NCBI RefSeq assembly: GCF_010468615.1
Contig: NZ_WUEH01000006.1
Location: 62,001 to 126,000, forward strand
Reading direction: 5' to 3'
Origin: Pseudodesulfovibrio sp. JC047
GTDB taxonomy: Bacteria > Desulfobacterota > Desulfovibrionia > Desulfovibrionales > Desulfovibrionaceae
Length of the DNA stretch: 64,000 bases
The number at the start of each line of letters is the position of its first letter. Within the stretch, counting starts at the first letter, position 1. A model generated the notes under the pieces. The model did not search any database. It worked only from the letters and a program-made list of their open reading frames with translations, and was not told the DNA's origin. Shown in pieces: positions 16,587-25,740 of the stretch. A program made the position numbers and the translations under genes.

Positions 16587-17828
16587 ATGATTCGTTCGTT
16601 GTGTCTTAGCCTGTGTGTTGCGTTTTTGATGTGCCTGTCCGTGCCTTCAGCCTTTGCCCAGGGAAAAGAGGTGTCACATTACGGGACGGTGACCGGGCAG
16701 GCCCGGATGTATTATTTTACCCAGCGCAACAAGACAACTGGCGATGATTTTGACAACGTTCGTGAATCATTGGCCTTGGGTGGTTTCCTCAAATACGAGA
16801 CGCCGTGGCTGGCCGACATCTTCGGATTTGGAGCTGCGGTCTATGGCACAGCCCCTGTGACCGGCGAGTTGAATCAGCGCGATCAGGGTGGTACTGGGCT
16901 TTTGACAAATAAAAACGAAGGTTTTGCTGTTCTCGGTGAAGCCTATCTTAAGGCGAAATATGACAAGACCGAAATGCGGCTGTGGCGGCAACGCCTCAAT
17001 ACCCCGTTTATCAACGGTAACGACAGCCGGATGCTGGCACAGACTTTTGAAGCCTATGGTGTGCAGTCCAAGGATATCGAAAATCTGACGTGGAGTTTGT
17101 ATTGGGTGGACAAGGAAAAGGCGCGTGATACCGATCTGTTTAAATCCATGTCCGAGTTGGCCGGTTTGGACGGAACTCGGTCCGGTGTGGTCATGGCCGG
17201 TGCGGATTGGACTCCCACGAAGAAACTGCCTCTGCGATTTTGGAATTACTACGCGCCTGATTTAGATAATACCTTTTTCCTGCAAGCGGATTACGCGTTT
17301 GGTGATCCTGACGATCTGGTCTTCAAACTTCAGTTTCAGGGGGTGGATCAGCGTAGTGTCGGCGATCAGCGGGCCGGTCAGTATGGCACGGCAGAGGGCG
17401 GTCTCAAAGGTGCCATTGCCTATAACGGCTTCACTTTTGACGTGGGTGGAACCATTGTCGGCAATTCTGCGGGTATCCGTAATTCATGGGGTGTGTATCC
17501 CTTCTTCAACAATCTCATGAGCTACGCCTTCAATCGGGCCGGTGAAAAGGCGTTGTATCTGGGTGCTGGTTATGATTTTGGCCGTCTTGGAGCTGACGGA
17601 TTCACCGCTAATATCAAGACCGGTTTCGGCGATACTCCGGACTCCGGAGATAACGCGTCCTTTGATCGCAATGAGTACAACCTGAACTTGAATTACGCAT
17701 TTGGCGGGGAGCTCAAGGGGCTTTCCGTTCTCAATCGGTGGTCCTATCAGGATACTGACGAAGATCTCGGTGGTCGGGATGGCTTTCAGGTCCGTCTGCG
17801 GTTCCAATATGACTTCCAGTTGCTTTGA
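16587..17828 (+). CDS. OprD-like outer-membrane porin
   Basis: A 413-residue outer-membrane beta barrel. A signal peptide ends near AFA-QGK (residue about 25). The mature chain shows alternating strands with aromatic girdles and Asp/Asn/Gly turns through to a terminal strand QVRLRFQYDFQLL. The N-terminal GTVTGQARMYYFTQ and the central WYWVDKEK-type segment match the OprD-family porins common in sulfate reducers and Campylobacterota, which pass small solutes. GGAG five bases before the ATG sets the start. It is monocistronic and may be regulated through the upstream palindrome. Confidence 0.8.
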   Translation: MIRSLCLSLCVAFLMCLSVPSAFAQGKEVSHYGTVTGQARMYYFTQRNKTTGDDFDNVRESLALGGFLKYETPWLADIFGFGAAVYGTAPVTGELNQRDQGGTGLLTNKNEGFAVLGEAYLKAKYDKTEMRLWRQRLNTPFINGNDSRMLAQTFEAYGVQSKDIENLTWSLYWVDKEKARDTDLFKSMSELAGLDGTRSGVVMAGADWTPTKKLPLRFWNYYAPDLDNTFFLQADYAFGDPDDLVFKLQFQGVDQRSVGDQRAGQYGTAEGGLKGAIAYNGFTFDVGGTIVGNSAGIRNSWGVYPFFNNLMSYAFNRAGEKALYLGAGYDFGRLGADGFTANIKTGFGDTPDSGDNASFDRNEYNLNLNYAFGGELKGLSVLNRWSYQDTDEDLGGRDGFQVRLRFQYDFQLL

Positions 17829-17953
17829 GAAAAATAGCAGGAAAGTATATCAATTTGTGCCTTGTTGACACGAAATAGAAATGGCTTTTTCTTCTTGGGT
17901 TTTTCTTTTAAAGTGCATACTTGGCTTGTTTTTCAAAACCTGAGGGATACTTC

Positions 17954-19021
17954 ATGGCAGACGATATCGTCGAGAGTGGCACGGACATCGAGACTTCGCC
18001 CGAAATACTTGAGGCTGCAAAAAAACTTCTTGTCAAACGTTTCGAATATATAAAAAACCCAGACGAATCGTTGAAGCGACTTGCGCTGTTGGGTGTCAAG
18101 TCTGTGGCTCGTGACATGGTCCGTTATCCTGAAAAATATACGGATGTGGCTTCATGTTCGGCCTTACCCGATGTTCGTCCATTGAATCCATTGGATATTT
18201 TGCGGCAGGATCGGCAACTTCCGGCTTTGCCACAATTCTTTCTTGAATTGCAGCGTGCGATCGCCAGCCCGTCCACCTCGGCGGATGATCTTGCCGATAT
18301 TATCAGTCAGGACCCGGGATTGACCGCGTTTCTTTTGCGGATGGTCAATTCGGCCTTTTACAGCCTGCCCATGCAGATTGACACGATTTCCCGCGCCGTG
18401 ACCGTGGTTGGTTTCAACCAGTTGTCTACATTGGCTGTCGGGACGTCCGTGATCAGCGTGTTCAAGAATATCCCCGAAGAAGTGCTCGACATGGAGCAGT
18501 TCTGGAAACACTCCGTGGCCTGTGGTCTCATTGCCCGACGACTGTGTCGCATCACTCGGCAGGGCGACCCTGAGCGGGCATTTGTCGCCGGGTTGCTGCA
18601 CGACATCGGTCAGCTCATTTTGTTGCAGGTTGAGCCGGAACGTGCGGCGGCGGTTCACGCTCATGCTCGGAGCAAGCAGCTCTTGTTGTTCGAAGAAGAA
18701 AAGGCCTTGCTCGGATTTGATCATGCCACACTGGGCGGCATGTTGCTGCGAAAATGGAACTTCCCTTTTGTCCTTGTGGCCGCAGTGTTGGAACATCATC
18801 ATCTCAAGGCGGATCAGAAAGCGGTTGAACCTGCGCTGGTTCATTGTGCCGAAACCATTGCAACCGGGCTTGGAATCGGTTCGAGTGGCGAATTTCTTGT
18901 GCAGCCGCCGGACTCGGATGCTTGGGATGCTATGGGGCTGACACCGGGCCGTATCGACGAGATGGTCGAGGACCTGGATGAAGAGCTTGAAGAATCTTTT
19001 CATGTGCTCATGAAGCGGTAA
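17954..19021 (+). CDS. HDOD-domain signalling protein
   Basis: A 355-residue cytosolic protein whose central region (about 75-280) is an HDOD domain: LPALPQFF, then [17 protein letters not shown], then [14 protein letters not shown]. The HD pair is retained in LLHDIG and a downstream HH is present in EHHHL, but HDOD proteins usually lack phosphohydrolase activity and act as regulatory scaffolds in two-component, chemotaxis or second-messenger pathways. A longer TTG-started frame exists at 17921; GAGGGA seven bases before 17954 supports the ATG. The N-terminal 70 residues are helical and specific to this protein. It is upstream of nfu and gltX with no obvious pathway link. Confidence 0.87.
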   Translation: MADDIVESGTDIETSPEILEAAKKLLVKRFEYIKNPDESLKRLALLGVKSVARDMVRYPEKYTDVASCSALPDVRPLNPLDILRQDRQLPALPQFFLELQRAIASPSTSADDLADIISQDPGLTAFLLRMVNSAFYSLPMQIDTISRAVTVVGFNQLSTLAVGTSVISVFKNIPEEVLDMEQFWKHSVACGLIARRLCRITRQGDPERAFVAGLLHDIGQLILLQVEPERAAAVHAHARSKQLLLFEEEKALLGFDHATLGGMLLRKWNFPFVLVAAVLEHHHLKADQKAVEPALVHCAETIATGLGIGSSGEFLVQPPDSDAWDAMGLTPGRIDEMVEDLDEELEESFHVLMKR

Positions 19022-19121
19022 AAAGCGTCGCATACGGGCGGCACGGCGTGGTCTCATTGACAGGTCATGCGCAAAGCCGTATTTCTCAACATTCGAATAC
19101 ACATTGACGGAGACATATATC

Positions 19122-19343
19122 ATGCGTGAAAAAGTTGAAGCTATTCTCGATAAGGTCCGGCCCATGTTACAGGCTGATGGTGGCGATGTGGAATTGGTGG
19201 ACGTTACTGATTCCGGTGTGGTTCAGGTTCGATTGACCGGAGCCTGCAAAGGGTGCCCCATGTCCCAGATGACACTCAAGAACGGCATCGAGCGGATCGT
19301 TCTCAAGGAAGTCCCTGAAGTCAAGTCTGTCGAAGCCGTGTAA
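19122..19343 (+). CDS. NifU-like Fe-S scaffold (Nfu)
   Basis: A 73-residue protein that corresponds to the NifU C-terminal domain alone. The CxxC pair C42-C45 (ACKGCPMS) binds a transient [4Fe-4S] cluster for transfer to apoproteins; the [13 protein letters not shown] strand segment is highly conserved. GGAG lies nine bases before the ATG; a TTG at 19104 would give six extra residues. Small free Nfu proteins are usual in anaerobes with many Fe-S enzymes. No isc or suf genes are nearby. Confidence 0.93.
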   Translation: MREKVEAILDKVRPMLQADGGDVELVDVTDSGVVQVRLTGACKGCPMSQMTLKNGIERIVLKEVPEVKSVEAV

Positions 19344-19577
19344 TTCGGAGTGACCATCTAATTCACTATCTCTTGAAAGAGTGGAGTGCGTTTCCGTACC
19401 GCATGGACGGCTCTGGAACGCTGCCCTTTTTTCAAGACGGTTTCGTGTGTCGTGGATGGACTGTTTTTTAGATGATATCAACCGCTGCGTTCGTTGGTTT
19501 TCGTGGAGCGCGGTCTAAAATTTTTCTTCTCGGAGAGCGTTTTTGCGCGGTTTTCGAGTCGTCGGAGGCGTGTTTTT

Positions 19578-20975
19578 ATGACCAAGATTATTTCTCGTTT
19601 TGCTCCTAGCCCGACTGGGTTTCTCCACATTGGTGGTGCCCGGACCGCATTGTTCTCCTGGCTGCTTGCCCGGGCGGCTGGCGGAGAATTTCGGCTGCGT
19701 ATTGAAGATACGGACCGCGAGCGGTCTACGCAGGAAGCCACTGATGCCATTATTGATTCCATGAAATGGCTTGGCCTGGAGCACGATGGCGAAATCGTTT
19801 TTCAGTCCTCGCGTGTGGATCGGCATAACGAAGTCATCGACCAGTTGCTCGAAAATGGGCACGCCTATTACTGTCAGTGTTCCAAAGAGGATGTTGACGC
19901 CATGCGTGAAAAGGCCATGAAAGAAGGCCGGAAACCCAAATATGACGGTACCTGTCGTGAGAAAGGTCTGACCGAAGGCGTGGTCCGTCTCAAGGCCCCC
20001 CAGCAGGGGACCACCGGGTTTATCGATATGGTCAAGGGACCGATCAATATCGAGAATATCGAAATGGATGACATGATTCTTCGTCGTTCGGATGGCACGC
20101 CGACCTACAATCTCGCGGTTGTTGTCGATGACCATGACATGGGCGTCAATCGTGTGTTGCGTGGCGATGATCATGTGAACAACACCCCGCGTCAGATTCT
20201 GATTTATCGGGCCATGGGGTGGGATGTACCGCAATTCGGCCATGTGCCCATGATTCTCGGTCCGGACAAGAAAAAATTATCCAAACGCCACGGTGCGTTG
20301 TCTGTCATGGAGTACGAAAAGATGGGCTATCTGCCCGAAGCCGTGACCAACTATCTCGCTCGTCTCGGGTGGTCTCATGGCGACCAGGAGCTTTTCACCA
20401 TGGACGAAATGGTGGAGCTGTTTTCTACGGAGCATCTTGGCAATTCACCGTCCGTTTTTGATCTGAAAAAATTTGAATGGGTCAATGGTCAGTACATGCA
20501 GAAAGCCGACCCCGAACGGTTGGCCGAGTTGCTGTGCGATTTTCTGGCCCGTGAAGTCGGAGAGGAAGAGGCGGCCACGGTTTCCAAAGCCGATTTCGCT
20601 GCGGTTGCACCGTTGCTTCAGCCCCGAGCCAAATCGCTTGTGGACATGCTTGAACAGGCGCGGCCTTTCATTGTAGATGCCGGTTTTTTGCCGTATGATG
20701 AAAAAGCCGTGAAGAAATTCTTGACCGCAGAAAGCAAACTGTTGTTGCAGGATATTGCCGAACGGCTTGAAGCTCTCGACGAATTTTCCGAGAAAGCCCT
20801 GGAAGATGTCCATCGGAAATTTCTTGAAGACAAGGATATCAAGTTCAAGGTGATTGCCCAACCTATTCGCGTGGCAATCATGGGAAAAACACAATCGCCC
20901 GGCCTGTTTGAAACCATGATGGTCCTTGGCAAGGAGCAAACTTTGGCGCGTATGAAACGCGCTGTCGAATTGTAG
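19578..20975 (+). CDS. gltX: Glutamyl-tRNA synthetase
   Basis: A 465-residue class I aminoacyl-tRNA synthetase that charges tRNA-Glu (and tRNA-Gln in organisms using GatCAB). The HIGH-type motif is FAPSPTGFLHIGG (8-20) and the KMSKS-type motif is KLSKR (233-237). The anticodon-binding cage follows from about 310. A TTG-started frame from 19494 would add 28 unlike residues; GGAGG nine bases before 19578 fixes the start. The 234-bp gap before it, after nfu, holds no feature I can support. Confidence 0.96.
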   Translation: MTKIISRFAPSPTGFLHIGGARTALFSWLLARAAGGEFRLRIEDTDRERSTQEATDAIIDSMKWLGLEHDGEIVFQSSRVDRHNEVIDQLLENGHAYYCQCSKEDVDAMREKAMKEGRKPKYDGTCREKGLTEGVVRLKAPQQGTTGFIDMVKGPINIENIEMDDMILRRSDGTPTYNLAVVVDDHDMGVNRVLRGDDHVNNTPRQILIYRAMGWDVPQFGHVPMILGPDKKKLSKRHGALSVMEYEKMGYLPEAVTNYLARLGWSHGDQELFTMDEMVELFSTEHLGNSPSVFDLKKFEWVNGQYMQKADPERLAELLCDFLAREVGEEEAATVSKADFAAVAPLLQPRAKSLVDMLEQARPFIVDAGFLPYDEKAVKKFLTAESKLLLQDIAERLEALDEFSEKALEDVHRKFLEDKDIKFKVIAQPIRVAIMGKTQSPGLFETMMVLGKEQTLARMKRAVEL

Positions 20976-20992
20976 GATAAAAGATCGCCAGC

Positions 20993-21011
20993 AGGAAGAG
21001 AGCGTCTTCCT
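20993..21011 (+). terminator. Weak stem-loop after gltX
   Basis: AGGAAGA-N5-TCTTCCT forms a 7-bp stem 17 bp past the stop codon. There is only CGTTTC after it, so it is a weak or pause-type terminator. Confidence 0.3.
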
Positions 21012-21054
21012 CGTTTCATAGAGATATTCTTTGCAGGATGGCGAGTCGATTCTC

Positions 21055-21083
21055 TTGACAATAGGTATGGTGGGAGCTATCTT
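21055..21083 (+). promoter_or_regulatory. Sigma70 promoter of the tRNA gene
   Basis: TTGACA (21055-21060), 17 bp, then TATCTT (21078-21083). The start would fall near 21090, nine bases before the mature tRNA 5' end. Confidence 0.75.
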
Positions 21084-21098
21084 CCCGGACTCAACAAC

Positions 21099-21174
21099 GG
21101 GCCAGTAGCTCAGTTGGCAGAGCCACCGGCTCATAACCGGTCGGTCCCAGGTTCGAATCCTGGCTGGCCCACCA
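21099..21174 (+). tRNA. tRNA with CAT anticodon, probably tRNA-Ile2 (else tRNA-Met)
   Basis: A 76-nt cloverleaf with encoded CCA. The acceptor stem is GGGCCAG/CTGGCCC, the D stem GCTC/GAGC, the anticodon stem ACCGG/CCGGT with loop CTCATAA (anticodon CAT at 21132-21134), and the T arm CCCAG-GTTCGAATC-CTGG. The paired G1-C72 and the absence of three consecutive G-C pairs in the anticodon stem exclude an initiator. C4-G69 and C5-G68 are the pairs that TilS uses to select tRNA-Ile2, and the anticodon arm resembles the Ile2 form, so C34 is probably modified to lysidine to read AUA. Elongator tRNA-Met is the alternative. Confidence 0.9.
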
Positions 21175-21288
21175 ACGACCTCCAAACGGGAGACGTGTTT
21201 GAAGAAGTTTGACGCTGGAAGACAGTTCAACGCATATATCTTGAAGTATCCCGTAAAGGCCGATGGCTGGGTTATTGAAGAAGAAATC

Positions 21289-21327
21289 GATGCTCCCGAG
21301 GGGGAAACCCTACGGGAGCATCTTCTT
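21289..21327 (+). terminator. Rho-independent terminator downstream of the tRNA
   Basis: GATGCTCCCG (21289-21298) pairs perfectly with CGGGAGCATC (21313-21322). An inner AGGG/CCCT stem extends it, and TTCTTT follows. It lies 115 bp past the tRNA and 23 bp before the next ATG, so it may also attenuate the Nif3-like gene. Confidence 0.75.
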
Positions 21328-21349
21328 TACGCAAGGTGGTCGTAACCAT

Positions 21350-22348
21350 ATGAAAATTCAGGATATTTTATCGATTTTTCGCGTTTTGGCTCCGGAGGAA
21401 AACCAGAGTTCCTGGGATAATTCGGGTGTACAGATTGTCGGGGAGACAGTGGAAACCGACTCTGTTGCCGTGGCGTTGGAGCCGACTCCGGCGACGTTGG
21501 AGCGGTGTTTGAACTGGGGTGCCGGGGTCGTTATCACGCACCATCCATTGTCCATGAAACCCAAGGCATTGAACAGGGAGTCCATGTATATGGATGTGGT
21601 CCGGCGTGTTCTCAAAAAGGGCGCATGGCTGTATAGTGCCCACACGTCTCTGGATACCCGGCCCGGCGGTCCTGCATTCTGGCTGGGTGATGATCTTGGC
21701 CTGAAAGATCGGAAATTGCTTGAAGTCGAAAAAGGGTACACGCCTATTGAAGTATCCTTTTATTCGGAAGATCCTGTTTCGAGAGAGGCCGCTGATATCT
21801 GGGCGAATAATGATGGAATTCACTCTGTTTCCCAGAGTCGGACTGGCGAAGTCAGATTGGTGTGCGATGAAGCGCATTGGAATGAAGTTGCCAATAAAAT
21901 AGAATTTTCTTTGGGAAAACGTCCCTTGTTTTACATCCGTTCGCTGACCGCTCCCCGAGATGAAGTCGGTTTTGGCGAAGTCGGCAGATTGCCTGAACCG
22001 ATGTCGTGGGACGCGTTCGTGGCGATGTTGGATGATCGGATTCAACGTGATGTGCTGATGATTTCTGGACCGCAGCCGACCACGGTTGCTTCTGTGGCAT
22101 ATTGTGGAGGATCAGGGGCGGGACTTATTGAGACGGCCGCACGGTCCGGGGCGGATGTGTTCATTACTGGTGACATGAAATATCATCCGGCAGTTGAAAC
22201 GCCGATCTGCGTGATCGATGCGGGACATTTTTCATTGGAAGAGGAAATGATGCGTCGATTTGCCGACGAATTGGCCGGTGAATTGACGGACGTCAACGTG
22301 CGGTTTTTCGAGGGCGAAGACCCTTTCCGGGTTCACGTCAAAAAATAG
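21350..22348 (+). CDS. Nif3-like dinuclear metal centre protein
   Basis: A 332-residue member of the NIF3/YqfO family (GTP cyclohydrolase I type 2 homologues). Conserved metal ligands are H64 and H65 in ITHHPLSMK, the aspartate in HTSLDT, and the late histidine and glutamate in IDAGHFSLEEE. The insert between the two NIF3 halves is short compared with the YqfO PII-like insertion. These proteins form hexameric rings of unclear cellular role. The longer frame from 21263 runs through the terminator stem, so ATG 21350, preceded by AAGGTGG, is chosen. It is followed by the DUF164 protein, a pairing common in bacteria. Confidence 0.88.
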   Translation: MKIQDILSIFRVLAPEENQSSWDNSGVQIVGETVETDSVAVALEPTPATLERCLNWGAGVVITHHPLSMKPKALNRESMYMDVVRRVLKKGAWLYSAHTSLDTRPGGPAFWLGDDLGLKDRKLLEVEKGYTPIEVSFYSEDPVSREAADIWANNDGIHSVSQSRTGEVRLVCDEAHWNEVANKIEFSLGKRPLFYIRSLTAPRDEVGFGEVGRLPEPMSWDAFVAMLDDRIQRDVLMISGPQPTTVASVAYCGGSGAGLIETAARSGADVFITGDMKYHPAVETPICVIDAGHFSLEEEMMRRFADELAGELTDVNVRFFEGEDPFRVHVKK

Positions 22349-22405
22349 CGAAACAAGCCCATTGAATCAATGTGGCAAAATTTCAAATAGATAGAGAGGT
22401 TAACT

Positions 22406-23131
22406 ATGTATCAGAAACAAATTGAGCAGCTGATCGTTCTCCAGCAGGTTGACGATGAAATCCTCACCCTCAAGGATATCATCGAGCAAGCTCCCAAGGA
22501 GCTGTCCGATCTCGAAGCGCAGATGAGTGAGTTCGCCGAGCGTCGCAGCCAGATTGATGAAAAAACCGGTATCCTCAAAGAGCAGCAGAAAAAGCTGACT
22601 TTTGAAATCGACGAGGACGCAGGGAAAATCAAAAAGTCCAAAAACAAGTTGATGATGGTTGGGAACACCAAGGAATATCATGCCATGATGCGTGAGATGG
22701 ATTCCTTGGAAAAACTCAATCGGATGCGCGGAGACGAGCAGGAAGCCGTTCGAGAGGAACTGGTTCGTCAGGATGAGGCGACCACGGCCCTTACTGAAGA
22801 AATGAGTGGTGTTCAGGAACAGTACGATGCACTCAAGACCACCTTGGAAGAGCGTCTTGCCAAAGCGCAAAAGAAGCTTGACTCTTTGGGCCGCAAACGG
22901 AAGAAATCGTGCAAGGCTGTTCCGCCGCCGATTTTGGGCCGGTATGAATTTATTCGCGAACGGATGAAGAATCCGGTGATCGTGCCTGTATCCAAAGGTG
23001 TGTGTTCCGGTTGTAATATCATGATTCCGCCGCAGGCTTTCAATGATTTGCAAAAGGGCCATCAGATTTTGAGCTGCCCCAATTGCCAGCGCCTGATTTA
23101 TTGGAAGGCGCACATTGAGCCGGAAGCTTAG
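22406..23131 (+). CDS. DUF164 coiled-coil zinc ribbon protein
   Basis: A 241-residue soluble protein. A long coiled coil (about 8-170, heptads rich in E, K and L) is followed by a C4 zinc ribbon with C200, C203, C224 and C227 (CSGCN and SCPNC). The order coiled coil then zinc ribbon, near a Nif3-like gene, matches the CT398/CdsZ-type family. A proposed role is as a chaperone-like or nucleic-acid associated protein; the function here is not established. GAGAGG precedes the ATG. Its 3' end is 53 bp from RNase P RNA, with a short CGAGGT/ACCTCG hairpin at 23147-23164 between them. Confidence 0.88.
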   Translation: MYQKQIEQLIVLQQVDDEILTLKDIIEQAPKELSDLEAQMSEFAERRSQIDEKTGILKEQQKKLTFEIDEDAGKIKKSKNKLMMVGNTKEYHAMMREMDSLEKLNRMRGDEQEAVREELVRQDEATTALTEEMSGVQEQYDALKTTLEERLAKAQKKLDSLGRKRKKSCKAVPPPILGRYEFIRERMKNPVIVPVSKGVCSGCNIMIPPQAFNDLQKGHQILSCPNCQRLIYWKAHIEPEA

Positions 23132-23183
23132 GACGAGAAAGGATGTCGAGGTGAAAAAACCTCGCTGAAATTGAAACAAGTTT

Positions 23184-23537
23184 GGAGTCGGACAGGGTAT
23201 CGCCGCGGTCTTTGATCGGGGAGGAAAGTCCGGGCTTCACAGGGTAGGACGCTGGGTAACTCCCAGGGGGAGCGATCCCCGTCACGTGCAACAGAAAGTA
23301 GACCGCCTCCGGCATTGCCGGCGGTAAGGGTGAAACGGTGGGGTAAGAGCCTACCGGCTGTCGTGGTGACACGGCAGGCCAGGTGTACTCCGTCCGAAGC
23401 AAAACCAAATAGGACAGCGCTGTAGATCGACCCGATCGAGCTGTCGGGTAGGTTGCTCGAACCGGCTGGTAACAGTCGGTCTAGATGAATGATACTCACC
23501 CCGAAAGGGGGACAAAACCCGGCTTATGACCGGCTCC
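23184..23537 (+). ncRNA. rnpB: RNase P RNA (class A)
   Basis: This RNA is the catalytic subunit of RNase P, which matures tRNA 5' ends. The termini pair (GGAGTCGG with CCGGCTCC). The universal blocks occur in order: GAGGAAAGTCCGGGC (P4 5' strand), ACAGAAA, GGGTAAGAGCCTACCG, AGATGAATGATACTCACC-type J11/12-P4, and ACAAAACCCGGCTTA before the 3' end. The total of about 354 nt fits a class A RNA. The exact 5' and 3' ends are inferred from the terminal helix. No protein frame crosses it credibly. Confidence 0.97.
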
Positions 23538-23616
23538 AACTTGCTATATCGTGCGGGAATTGGCGCAATCCTTTTCCCGCGCGACCAATATTGCCTCCAA
23601 CGGCACAGGATTTTGC

Positions 23617-24813
23617 ATGACGCGCGCATTGAATACCATCTGGGGCATAGTGCTTGCCGCAGGCTCGGGCACACGGTTGGCCGAGGCGACACAGGGTGAG
23701 CGAAAGCAATACCTCGAATATAAGTCCGCACCGCTTTTCTGGCATTGTGCCCGGACCTTTTCCCGCGTGGCCCGCGTCAAGGGACTCGTGTTTGTCTTTC
23801 CCCCCGAAGATGTGCCGACCATGGAAAAACGACTTCGTCAGTATTTCAAGTCCGAAGATCTCGGTCTGAAATGGACCATCGTGGCAGGTGGCGCACGGCG
23901 TCAGGATTCTGTCCGACACGGACTGACCGCCCTGCCCAAGGACTGCGGTGGCGTTTTAGTCCATGACTCGGCCCGACCATTCGTTGCTCCACGGATTATC
24001 ACGGACCTCATCGCTTCCCTCGATACGGGGGCTCGTGGCGTCATCCCGGCCATTCCCGTGACGGATACGGTCAAACAGGTGACCGCCGGGACCGTGGCTG
24101 AGACCTTGGATCGAAGTGAACTTGTTGCGGTCCAAACCCCTCAGGCATTTGAGACGGTATTGCTCAAACAGGCCCACGAACAGGCGGAAGCCGAAGGGTG
24201 GGATGTCACTGACGATGCCAGCATGGTGGAACGACTCACAACTGTTTCCGTCATTCCCGGAGAAGCCAGAAATATCAAGATTACCGTCCCTGACGATTTG
24301 AAATATCTTGAGACAACGAAGACCACTGTCCCGTGCGTCGGATGGGGCTATGATGTCCACCGATTCGGCGGCAGTAACGACAGGCCGTTGGTCCTTGGTG
24401 GTGTACCCATCGCGGGCAGTACAACCATTGTCGCCCATTCCGATGGCGATGTTCTGCTTCATGCCCTTATGGATGCCATGTTGGGGACATTTGGTGGCGG
24501 TGATATCGGTCGTCATTTTCCGGATACCGACCCTGCATTCAAAGGGGCAGACAGTTCTGTTCTGCTTCGCGAGGTGCTGAGCATGGCCGAAGAGGCCGGT
24601 GTTCACTTTGTTCACACGGATCTGACGATTATTACGCAAAGTCCAAAATTGGCACCGCACGCAGATCAGATCACCAAAAATGTGTGCCGTTTGCTCGGAT
24701 TGGAACGGCATCAGGTGAATTTCAAGGCCACCACGGAAGAAAAAATGGGTTTCACCGGTGCCAAAAAAGGCATTAAGGCCGTGGCGTCAGTGACCGGATT
24801 ACGAGATCTTTAA
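23617..24813 (+). CDS. ispDF: Bifunctional IspD-IspF (MEP pathway)
   Basis: A 398-residue fusion carrying two non-consecutive steps of isoprenoid synthesis. Residues 1 to about 230 are MEP cytidylyltransferase (nucleotide loop LAAGSGTRL, HDSARPF, and the TPQAF segment). Residues about 238-398 are the MECDP synthase domain, with GYDVHRF, AHSDGDVLLHALMDA and the GDIGRHFPDTD metal/substrate motifs. Such fusions are typical of alpha- and deltaproteobacteria and Campylobacterota. A GTG start at 23551 would add 22 residues and overlap the RNase P region; AGGA six bases before the ATG at 23617 is preferred. It is followed after 2 bp by a membrane-anchored protein and then cysS. Confidence 0.95.
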   Translation: MTRALNTIWGIVLAAGSGTRLAEATQGERKQYLEYKSAPLFWHCARTFSRVARVKGLVFVFPPEDVPTMEKRLRQYFKSEDLGLKWTIVAGGARRQDSVRHGLTALPKDCGGVLVHDSARPFVAPRIITDLIASLDTGARGVIPAIPVTDTVKQVTAGTVAETLDRSELVAVQTPQAFETVLLKQAHEQAEAEGWDVTDDASMVERLTTVSVIPGEARNIKITVPDDLKYLETTKTTVPCVGWGYDVHRFGGSNDRPLVLGGVPIAGSTTIVAHSDGDVLLHALMDAMLGTFGGGDIGRHFPDTDPAFKGADSSVLLREVLSMAEEAGVHFVHTDLTIITQSPKLAPHADQITKNVCRLLGLERHQVNFKATTEEKMGFTGAKKGIKAVASVTGLRDL

Positions 24814-24815
24814 GC

Positions 24816-25697
24816 ATGAATAAAGTCGCTAAATTTCTCATTTCATTTGGTGTCTTCGTGGTTATCTGTGCGGTGGCACTCAATTGGTTTGTGCATTCCG
24901 AGGTCCGCAAGGAATTGGACCGAACCGTCGCTGAAACGCCGGGCTTGCAGGTTTCATACACCGATCTTTCCGTGGATATTTATGACCATGCCGTGACGTT
25001 GGAAGACGTTGCCGTCACCCTACCTTCAGGGCAGACCTTTACTGCTGATGCCCTGTGCATCAGTGATTTCGACCAGCGCAATCCGATTCCGCATCATGCC
25101 CGGGCCACGGCTTCTCGCCTTTCGTGCGACGTGACCACCGCGAATTTTGGAGCATGGGCTGACATCATGCGTAAATCCGGCATCGAGTCAATTGTTGGTC
25201 ATGGGGTCGTTGATTACATCTATGATCCTGATACCAAAATTTTTACATTAAAGACCTTGTCTCTGGATGATCAGAAATTGGGACGGGCGACATTGAATTG
25301 TGCGGTGACCGGCATTGATCTCAATGCGATTCGTTTGGAACAGTTGATTGGATTCAGCTTGAAAAATGCGACATTGCAGCTTACTGATCGGTCATTGACT
25401 CATACCGTGGTCGCACATTGGTCCCATGTCATGAAGACATCCGAAACGCAGACCGTCTCGCTTATCCGTCGAGAATTGGCGGGCCTGGCTGAAATCGCTG
25501 CCAAACAGGAAAACATGGTGGCTGAGGATGTCATGCTCGGCCTGAGACGGTTCATGGGTGACCCGGCGTCCATGACAGTTTCTCTTGCCCCGAACAAACC
25601 TGTTCCAGTTCTTTATTTTTTCATGGGACGGGATATTTTTGAGACCATGCAACTTTTGAATATGAAGATCGTGACAAATTCCAGCGATGGGATTTAA
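24816..25697 (+). CDS. Membrane-anchored periplasmic protein, unrecognised
   Basis: A 293-residue protein of unknown function. A single N-terminal transmembrane or signal anchor (about 5-25) is followed by a long soluble region. Alternating strand patterns such as VSYTDLSVDIYDHAVTLEDVAVTLPSG resemble AsmA/DUF748-type repeats, which often occur in envelope lipid-transport proteins; this likeness is weak. It starts two bases after ispDF and ends 43 bp before cysS, so it is in the same transcription unit. No catalytic motif is visible. Confidence 0.75.
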   Translation: MNKVAKFLISFGVFVVICAVALNWFVHSEVRKELDRTVAETPGLQVSYTDLSVDIYDHAVTLEDVAVTLPSGQTFTADALCISDFDQRNPIPHHARATASRLSCDVTTANFGAWADIMRKSGIESIVGHGVVDYIYDPDTKIFTLKTLSLDDQKLGRATLNCAVTGIDLNAIRLEQLIGFSLKNATLQLTDRSLTHTVVAHWSHVMKTSETQTVSLIRRELAGLAEIAAKQENMVAEDVMLGLRRFMGDPASMTVSLAPNKPVPVLYFFMGRDIFETMQLLNMKIVTNSSDGI

Positions 25698-25740
25698 TAA
25701 AATATAAATTATTTCAAATGAATAAGAATGGAGTAATTCA

